Translations under genes and position numbers: made by a program
Notes under the pieces: model-generated
The model's input: only the letters and a program-made list of their open reading frames with translations
Database searches by the model: none
Told to the model about the DNA's origin: nothing
Shown: in pieces, positions 30,849 to 37,724 of the stretch
Position numbering within the stretch: position 1 is the stretch's first letter
Layout: each line of letters opens with the position of its first letter
Assembly: GCA_022592435.1 (NCBI GenBank)
Contig: JABYQS010000273.1
Span: 1 to 37,724, forward strand
From: Cerioporus squamosus
Lineage: Eukaryota; Basidiomycota; Agaricomycetes; Polyporales; Polyporaceae
DNA length: 37,724 nucleotides
Direction: 5' to 3'

Positions 30849-31586
30849 GATGCCAGCGAATCAAGGTGGACGGTGGTGGTTGGAGGGCAAGAAGGATGTG
30901 CGCCTTGAGGTATCCGCGGACGCGTCCGTGGTTGAACTTGGATCGCCAAAGGGCATCAGTCACATGGGCGTGAGTGGCACCGCGTTCTCATTGTTCCTCT
31001 TTCTTGGTACTAACCGCTCATTGTTCCCCGTCTTTGCTGCAGAACCGCGACAAATCCGCCTCTGACAGTTGGCTAGTCGCGGTCAATGCCATGTGCTCAC
31101 TGGCCATGTCTCCGTCTCGAACGACCGCCAGATGTATCTGCAGAATTTATTGAAGTTTATGTGCGTGGAGATCGGTACGTGTGATATTCATAGTTATGAT
31201 TCGCTTGCTCATTGTCCGTCGATCGCTTTATGGACCCCAACTAACCAGTACTGAGGAGCACCAACTGAAGATCTGTTTCCTGTCCATGCTTATAGAGCAT
31301 GTTGGACTCGCAGTTGTAACGGGCATGCCATAGAGCGTCCGGGTTCGAACATGCTGCCACACGCGCACGCTGCGCTTCCTCGGAGGTGGGCTGCATACCG
31401 CTTCAGCTCGTGCCCACATCATGTGGCTCGAGTCTGGAGCTCTGCATGGCACCGACCCGCGAGCTTCGAGGCAACGAGGCATCCGCGTGTGCTGCGGTAG
31501 GGTCCCTTCGCTGGTATATCTCACCCAGAAACCGGCCGTGCGTCCTCCACTCTTCCACTCTTCGACATCACCAACGGTGACTCGCG
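30849..31586. other. intergenic between a minus-strand gene and the BTB pair
   Basis: No gene is recognised. It probably contains the promoters of the minus-strand 390-aa gene and of the plus-strand BTB gene at 31587. A GGGTTCGAAC word near 31341 resembles a tRNA T-loop but has no matching stem. Confidence 0.35.
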
Positions 31587-33337
31587 ATGTCAGGGTCCTC
31601 AACCAACGCAGATAGCCCTTCATACGTTGTGGGGCCACCCCCGTTTAACCAACCTACAGCAGACATTACTCTACGCACGCCCGACCGTGTCGATTTCCAT
31701 GTTCACACTCCCATCTTGTCTCAGGCATCACCCGTCTTTGCAGACATGTTCTCGCTCCCGCAACCTCCCGCCGAAACCCTCGGTACCGGCTCCATCCCAC
31801 GTCGCCCCGTCGTGGATGTCAACGAAGACAGCAAGACGCTGGAGAGGCTCCTACGCCTCTGCTATCGATCACAAGAAGCGTCTCGGAGAGCTCGACGACA
31901 TCGTCCCCGTCCTCCAAGCCGCGACGAAATACGAGATGGAGTGGCCCGTGTCGCTCCTGAGGAACGATCTCCTCGAGGTCGCGCCAAAGAGTCCGCTCAA
32001 AGTGTGGGCTGTAGCTTGTCAGACTGGACTCGAAGATGTCGCTCACAAGGCCGCTTGCGCCCTGAGAGCACGCGCTACAGTTGCCAACCAGTGTCTGCCT
32101 GTGCTGGAGACGCTGTTGAGAGAAGAGGGACTATCGGTGCTGGACGGGATGTATGCCGGGAACTATTACCGTCTCCGGGAGTTCCTCCGGTTGGAGACCA
32201 CGGACATGGCGTTCAAGCTGCTGAATTAGTCCTCGTGGCCATCCTCCTCCACCATCCTGTCAGGGTTCCTCTCAAGTCTCCAGTCGAAGTCAGCCCCATC
32301 ATACCCTCCCGCTGCGCCGGCCTCTTCCCCTTCCGTAATCACTCGACTGGTCGCATGGTTCTAAGCGCGTATTTTCTGTTCCATCCAGCCCCACACCTGA
32401 CCTAATATTGAGGTGTCTGGACGGCCGAACGCTCCGAGCTCACCAGCTCATCATATCGCTGCAGTCTGCGCCGCTTCGAGCCCAGGCGGAGGCGGCGAAG
32501 GACAATGCGAGCGCTGATATCGCGTCGCCGACGAGCTCACCCACGCGCATTTGGTCCACATCCCTTCCTGCGATTGACGTGGAAATCGACTCGCGCACGC
32601 TGACTACATTGCTCGGAGTGCTCTACGAGGGCGAGGACCGTCTACCGCTACAATCTCCCTGATATCGCTACCATCCTTCTCGCGGCCCAGAAGTACGAGA
32701 TGGCGCGGCTCGTTCGCATGGTCGAGGGGCGTTGGGAGGAGGAGGCTGCTCAGAGTCCGCTCGAGGCGTACTTCGTCGCAGTCCGGCACGAATTGAAGAC
32801 TTCGCAAGAGCTGCCGCGAGGACAGTCCTCGAGAAGCGCATGGCTGGTTGGTACGTGTCCAGCATGGAGGAATTGCCAGCTCTGGCGTACCATCGCCTCT
32901 TGGTCTACTATGATGCGTGCGCGCGCGTGGTGACTGAGCAATTGGACAAAGCTGTGAATGACTGGAACACGGCGACAAAGAACATAGTCCTTTCACACTA
33001 CTCAGGCTCGTCTTATATCAATACACCCCGCCAAACGTGGATGGAGGCATACCTTCAAGGTCTGAAAACATCCTGGGCGGCGTCCGACGAGGGTCCCGGG
33101 AGGACTTGGGAGGTCACAACGCAAGAGCTGCTCAGCCAAGCCTGCTTTTTCAGTTACTCCGTCTGGCCTAACGGCGGTACTAGCCAATGCTAGTCAATCG
33201 GACGGGGGCTCATACAAATCGGTTCGACTCTTCCCAAGGCCATTACAGACGCGCTGATGCAGGTACGTCGCCACTCCGTCTCGGGTTCGCGGTAACCGAC
33301 CTGGCGGCCTACCTGACAGGTCGAGCTCGAGTTTTAG
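31587..33337 (+). pseudogene. two-BTB-domain gene with several frame breaks (pseudogene or error-rich copy)
   Basis: The order of coding blocks matches the other BTB paralogues, but the blocks lie in different frames. Repeat 1 begins TADITLRTPDRVDFHVH and contains ASPVFADMFSLPQPP and EDSKTLERLLRLCY. The frame then changes (about 31862, +1/-2) to KKRLGELDDIVPVLQAATKY and reaches a stop at 32227-32229 (AFKLLN). Repeat 2 resumes near 32400 (LILRCLDGRTLRAHQLIISL, IDSRTLTTLLGVLYEGED), shifts near 32645 to LPDIATILLAAQKYEMARLV, and shifts again near 32795 to DFARAAARTVLEKRMAGWY. The final exon is 33320-33337 (VELEF) after an intron at 33263-33319. With at least four lesions, including a stop and a 170-nt gap in similarity, true decay is more likely here than in TFC4. 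Confidence 0.65.
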
Positions 33338-33854
33338 GGAGCGAATCCCAGCAGATATCTCTCCGGAAACAAGGGTGAGTTCCATATCTCCCGCTCTACC
33401 TTCCGCCGAACCATCATTCATTGACGTACGCTCTTAGGGTGATACGACGTAAGCATGGTGCCCTCGTAGAGGCTACCTCTACCCCTCCTGGTCAAACAAA
33501 GCTGCAGTCGTACGCATGTGTCACCGTGTAGCCTTGCGGATCTCATTTGACAATGTACCACTCATTCGATTATAAACATGGTTTATACCCGTAAGATCAC
33601 TGCTCAACCTCCGAACGGTGCGACGCGACGATCGTCTCGACGGCCAGGGTCACTTCAGACTGCGACGATTCGGAGGCCCCATAACCATGCGATCCGAATA
33701 TGGAAGATGTTTTGCACTTCACGATCCCGTGAGCAACCTGACAACGTGTGGACCGCGTGCCAGCTTGAGGATGCTGCGGGAAGCCTGTCGTTCAACTCAG
33801 GCGAGTCGGCTGTGAACTCAATCCCTTCTCTCCACTATAGGGAAACTTGACGCT
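33338..33854. other. spacer between tandem BTB copies
   Basis: No gene is supported. A 90-codon frame (33578-33850) directly before the next BTB start has no motif. Confidence 0.35.
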
Positions 33855-35512
33855 ATGTCCCGGTTATCATCCACCGTCGTCAAGCCTCCTCTCGACGACC
33901 TCTTCAATCAACCCTCCGCGTCGGACATCACACTCCGTTCCTCCGATCACTTCGACCTGCATGTCCACAGCCAAATCTTATCACAGGCATCCCCGATATT
34001 CTCCACGATGCTCTTGCTCCCACGGCCGCATGCAGGCGGACAGACTGCCCGGTGCATCACCGCTAGACCAGTCATCGACGTCCCCGAAGACAGCAAGACG
34101 CTTCAGACCTTGCTGCGCCCAAGGAGGCGCTCATCGATTTCGATAGCATCATACTTGTCCTCAAGGCCGCATTGAAGTACGAGATAGCCTGGCCGGTACG
34201 CTTGTTGGAGAGGGATCTTGTTGCGATTGTCCCCCACAATCCGCTGAGCGTCTGGGCCATTGCAGCCCGGTGCGGCTTGGAGGAGCTCGCAAGCAAGGCG
34301 GCATCCGAGATCCGTGCCCGCAGTACCTCGCTCAAGAAACCCGCGCTGGACGTCTTGAGCACGATGCTCGAAGCTGACAAACATGCCTGTCTCGAGGGCG
34401 TCAGCGCTGCCGATCACTTCCGTCTGCGCGAATGGTTGCAGGTCCCCGAGCAGGCTCAGTTCAAGCTCTTGAGTCGGGCCTTCCCACAACGAAATTTAGC
34501 TGCGCTCGTCCGGCGCATGCAGGGCGTCCGTTCGTTCCCCCCATCTCCTCCCCAGACCTGTATGTGCGCGCTCGTGGATCTGGTGACATCAACCACTGCG
34601 TTCACGAAGTTATTCTCGCATACCACTCGTCCGCTCTAGCGAAGCAGGTTGAAGCGGCAAAAGCGCAGGCCCGCCAAGTTACCCCGAAATTGAGCTCGAT
34701 GGAGGAGCTTGACGGCCCGCCTACGGAGATCCGTTCTCCGATGCTCGACTTGAACATCGATCCTATCACCCTCTACCACCTCCTTGACGTCTGTTACAAC
34801 CGTGCCGAGCGCCTCCCTCCTCGACTGCGTTGCTTGGCCTCGCTCATCGCGGCTTCGGAGAAGCTGGAGATGACACAGGTCTATGCCCTGGCGGACGCCG
34901 CCTGGCAAGAAGCCGCTTCGGCCAATCCACTAGAGGCGTACTTCGTCGCTCTACAGCACAAGCTCGACTCTCGGGCAAAGGCTGCCGCCCGCAAGGTGCT
35001 GGAGATGCCGGTCAAGGGTTGGTACGTGGGCGCGATGGAGTCTTCCCCAGCTATGGCATATCAGCACCTCCTCGACTACTACGAAGCGTGCGTGCGGAGC
35101 GTGCAAGAGCAGTTTTGCAAGGCGGCGGAACTTCATCGTACTCGCATGGAGCGACAATCTCGGGATGTCAATGCCGATCCAGCAATCATCTCGGACCGAC
35201 TTCGCGAGCTGGGACGGAGGGCGGAAGCTGAGGGACCTATCGCCAGCGGGATGCACGAGCAGCTATCCCTGCCAGCGCTGTTCAGACTCACCTGTGTCCA
35301 GCGCCAGGCAACTTGGCATCCCAGGTCATCGTGGCCGGAAGGACGCACAGCCTATTGTCACGATCTTGTAGAAACCATGTTGGGAATTGCATCCATATTA
35401 CAATCGCTTCCCGATATCGTCGCTCAAGTGAGTGCATTGAATCATGATTCATCATGTTGAGGGGTGCTAACTCCTCGGGGTCGTGTTGCAGGTGGAACTC
35501 AATGTCGCTTGA
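33855..35512 (+). CDS. two-BTB-domain protein with two frame breaks (about 530 aa)
   Basis: This is a tandem paralogue of the gene at 31587. Repeat 1 starts ASDITLRSSDHFDLHVH, with ASPIFSTMLLLPRP and PEDSKTLQTLLR. The expected LCYP segment is absent and the frame changes at about 34112, consistent with a deletion of about 13 nt. Then come LIDFDSIILVLKAALKYEIA and a helical block to QAQFKLLSRA. A second shift of one missing base sits in the CCCCCC run at 34537-34542, before DLYVRARGSGDINHCVHEVI, repeat 2 (PITLYHLLDVCYNRAERLPP) and a long helical tail. The last intron (35428-35491) joins ...PDIVAQ to the 21-nt exon VELNVA (35492-35512). The homopolymer shift may be sequence error; the missing LCYP may be real. 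Function is unknown; BTB domains usually dimerise. Confidence 0.6.
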
Positions 35513-36326
35513 TTGCCGTCACGGTATGCAAGGCAGCATGACCACGTTCATTCACATTCTCTTATGATGTCCTCAGCAAAGGTGATCCAGTACTGTACTT
35601 GTAACGATGACAATATGACTGCCATGGAGGACTGCACTTGCCGTCGTTCGGTGCAAGGTGAACGTATTCATTGCCGATTGCCCTCAATGTTCCCGTGATC
35701 AACTGGAGGTATCCTCACCCCCTTCAATAGGCCCGCCTGATCGTCTGCTTTCCTCGACGGCACGGTCCAGTCACTGGCACGCAACGTTGGACAGCCTCTG
35801 GACCGCTACGGGACGCATGCGCGCAACGAGCACGAGCTGTTCTGCGAAATTGCTTGGAATCTATCGCACTCATGAATCAGAACCTGTTCTGATCCAGCAG
35901 TCATACTCGGAGGTTGCTTCGCGTTCCCGTTCGTGAGCGGACTTGAGGGGACAAATGAAAGCACACTGGCATTGTTACTGACACAAACGGCATGTGAAGG
36001 AGCGAATCACCGGTCCGGAAGGGGTGGACGGAAGTTGGACGAGAACGCGGAAATGGAAGACAAGGGAACACTACTAGGGCGGTACTGACCAAAGGCGAGT
36101 CGGATTCGAGTTGCCAGTGCATCGGGACACGCTCGAGCGCGTTCACTTCGGTGGACCTTCGCTGCTGGCCTCCATTCTTTGATTGGGCGACTCGCAACCT
36201 GAATCCTGTAGCTCTTGACTGTGTCAGTGACAACACACCGAGACGCCGAGATGGCCGGAGTATGAGTAGCTATGATACACTGGCATAGGAGGCCGGACGG
36301 TGACCAAGCCTGAAATCGATGCGAGG
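35513..36326. other. convergent intergenic region, no gene seen
   Basis: This lies between the 3' ends of the BTB gene (plus) and the DUF6533-type gene (minus). Frames of up to 111 codons show no motif. Confidence 0.35.
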
Positions 36327-37724
36327 TTACACGGGAGACGACGACATAGGAGCAGTCTGAGAGGCATAGAGCTCGATTTCCTCCTTCCCAGCCTCTTCTG
36401 AGCGCGCGTGCATCTCAGACTCAACGTCGGATGACAGTGTAAGATCCGGATTAATGAAGGCTCCAAGGGACGAGATGAAGCTAGGCGTGTCGTATGGGTC
36501 TCTCGAGGAATGCAGGGGATCGTCGGGGTCGAGTCCGAAGACGACCATTTGATTCGCTTCTTGAAGTTCGAGAAGGAAGCGCGAGATGAGGATGGCGGTG
36601 ATTCTGTTTACGGGCAACATGGGTGAGTAGACGGTTCAATCTCAGCATGCGATGAGTTGATGGGACACGTACGGGGCAGTGAATGTGGTGACAAGACTTC
36701 CGTGAGACGGGAGATACCCTGCCAACTGTCCAGGTGACGTTGAGGATGGATAGCTTATTTTCAGAGCGGAAGAAGTCATGGGGGCTTACCGCAGTCGTTG
36801 AAAGGACGAGATGTACGACATTCAGAACGAAGAGGACGCTGGCACCCGTGATCGAGAGTCCGTCAGGTATGCTTAGCTTTTCAGCTTGGCGGGAACGTAC
36901 ACGAAATATATGGTTCCTGTGCGCGGTGTCAGGCAAATACATTCTTGGGCAATGCTCGAGGGCGACACACCATTGCAAAAGAGGATGTTCGAGAGCGACG
37001 GTCTCTTTAACTGTCGGACATCTCTCAAGGCCTCCCGACTGCTTATCTTTGTCCAGGTGATGTAGATGAGCAGCATATCAGAGATGATGAGCGGGACTCG
37101 AGAGATGATCACAACTGTGAGAGTTTCATAGTCAGGATGCGATATCGCTTACAATACTACGCCAGCAGGCAAACCTACGTCTTGCAGACAACCAACGTTA
37201 GTACATGCTATGAGATAGAACGCGGGGAATCGAACTTTAGGGCAATCGCCTCGGTCGTATTGTCTGTCTCGCTGCACCCAAATGGCGGGAAGTTCCATCC
37301 TGTGACTTGGTAGCCAAACGGAACCTGCATCGTCAACCGCTGTGAAACGCTGCGTCGTGTAAAGAGATCATTTTACTCACCAGGTTCGCACCTACTGGGG
37401 CTAGAGACAGAGCCTGGACGAGGAATCCGAGGAGCTTGCTCCTCGTCAAGACATATGCACGGAGGGCCGAGAACACTTATCGCAAGGTATCAGGTACTAG
37501 TACTTCATCCGTTGACTGGACAGACGACCTACCCGATGCGGGAAAGTACTGCAGTACCGAGATTGCAAGAAGCGCGAGTTGGAATGCGGTACAACTGCAG
37601 AAGTTGATCGTCATTCCGGATTACTCTGAACTCTGCGATTCGGCTGTAGTACACCCACCTCTGATTCCCGTCAGCTTTGGCATGGCCACCGGTGGGATAA
37701 GAGGATCACTTACCGAATCCGAAG
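36327..37724 (-). CDS. DUF6533-type seven-TM protein, 5' part beyond the window
   Basis: Reading minus-strand exons toward the stop at 36327: ALLAISVLQYFPAS (near 37560); FSALRAYVLTRSKLLGFLVQ and APVGANL (donor at 37380); VPFGYQVTGWNFPPFGCSET (from 37324); 36971-37114 with VIISRVPLIISDMLLIYITW; 36901-36916, a 16-nt exon giving G-TIYF; 36790-36838 (VLFVLNVVHLVLSTTA); 36673-36725; and 36327-36603 (ITAILISRFLLELQEANQ...YDTPSFISSLG). The order (a SALR-Y-L-R-K block, an NFPPFGC loop, the ISR-PLI helix, a final helix with SRFLLELQEAN and a polar acidic tail) is typical of DUF6533-containing membrane proteins, common in mushrooms and of unknown function. Several hydrophobic helices are clear. The DUF6533 segment itself would be upstream of 37724. 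The junction between the NFPPFGC exon and 37114 is not resolved. Confidence 0.7.

Noticed and set aside
31280..31360. tRNA-like stretch with TAGAGCATG...GGGTTCGAACATG
   Set aside because: T stem and acceptor stem do not pair and no anticodon arm can be drawn; treated as chance or an extremely decayed relic.
36481..36978. 165-codon minus-strand frame inside the DUF6533-type gene
   Set aside because: It reads through two introns and the 16-nt microexon; the spliced model gives the conserved family blocks instead.
1..37724. CRISPR arrays, bacterial operons, prophage or plasmid features
   Set aside because: No regularly spaced direct repeats, Shine-Dalgarno-led gene strings or phage genes; introns and intron-bearing tRNAs show a eukaryotic nuclear genome.
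4798..37724. Secondary-metabolite gene cluster or programmed frameshifting as an explanation for the frame breaks
   Set aside because: No core biosynthetic enzyme is present, and the breaks have no shared slippery site or downstream structure; they look like missing bases.

Overview
This window looks like nuclear DNA of a filamentous basidiomycete, probably an Agaricomycete and possibly from the polypore lineage. Genes are GC-rich and cut by many short introns (about 45-90 nt) with GTRNGT donors and CTRAC-like branch points. The tRNA genes carry introns at the canonical eukaryotic position 37/38. Several families are typical of mushroom-forming fungi: two-BTB-domain proteins, DUF6533-type seven-TM proteins and fast-evolving F-box proteins. 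All calls come from reading the sequence by eye; no database search was run.

Layout. 0.3-1.7 kb: two CsbD-like stress-protein genes, head to head across a 500-bp promoter that holds a perfect CRE (TGACGTCA). 2.07-2.28 kb: a 217-bp MITE-like element. 2.8-4.3 kb: an F-box-like gene (minus). 4.8-6.5 kb: a disordered, frame-broken locus. 6.7 kb: tRNA-Arg(ACG) with an intron (minus). 8.5-11.9 kb: a Reg1-like PP1 regulatory subunit (plus), intact over three exons. 13.1-15.7 kb: a decayed BTB relic, then an intact BTB gene. 15.86 kb: a second tRNA-Arg(ACG), without an intron. 17.1-18.5 kb: a seven-TM gene. 18.9 kb: a retroelement remnant. 19.7-20.1 kb: a three-exon gene for an 88-aa membrane protein. 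20.1-23.1 kb: gene-poor. 23.1 kb: tRNA-Pro(CGG) with an intron. 23.3-27.1 kb: the TPR subunit of TFIIIC (Tfc4-like, 15 exons). 27.6-28.9 kb: ATP-dependent NAD(P)H-hydrate dehydratase, divergent from TFC4. 29.6-30.8 kb: an unrecognised two-exon gene. 31.6-35.5 kb: two tandem BTB genes with broken frames. 36.3 kb to the end: a DUF6533-type seven-TM gene, cut by the window edge.

How the genes relate. Conserved housekeeping genes (REG1, TFC4, NAD(P)HX dehydratase) alternate with lineage-expanded families (BTB, seven-TM, F-box). TFC4 encodes part of the factor that reads the B box of tRNA genes, and three tRNA genes lie in the window, but nothing suggests a functional cluster. Both divergent promoters (the CsbD pair, and TFC4/NAD(P)HX dehydratase) contain a perfect CRE, suggesting shared bZIP-type stress control.

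Two window-wide patterns matter most. First, most apparent frameshifts go the same way, as one missing base, even in TFC4, where every splice phase is otherwise perfect; unpolished long-read assembly error is the simplest explanation. Second, the BTB paralogues share an architecture in which the last exon is only 18-21 nt. I see no clear new defence or biosynthetic system. The best candidates for something undescribed are the BTB/seven-TM neighbourhoods, the 88-aa membrane protein and the 390-aa protein at 29.6-30.8 kb.
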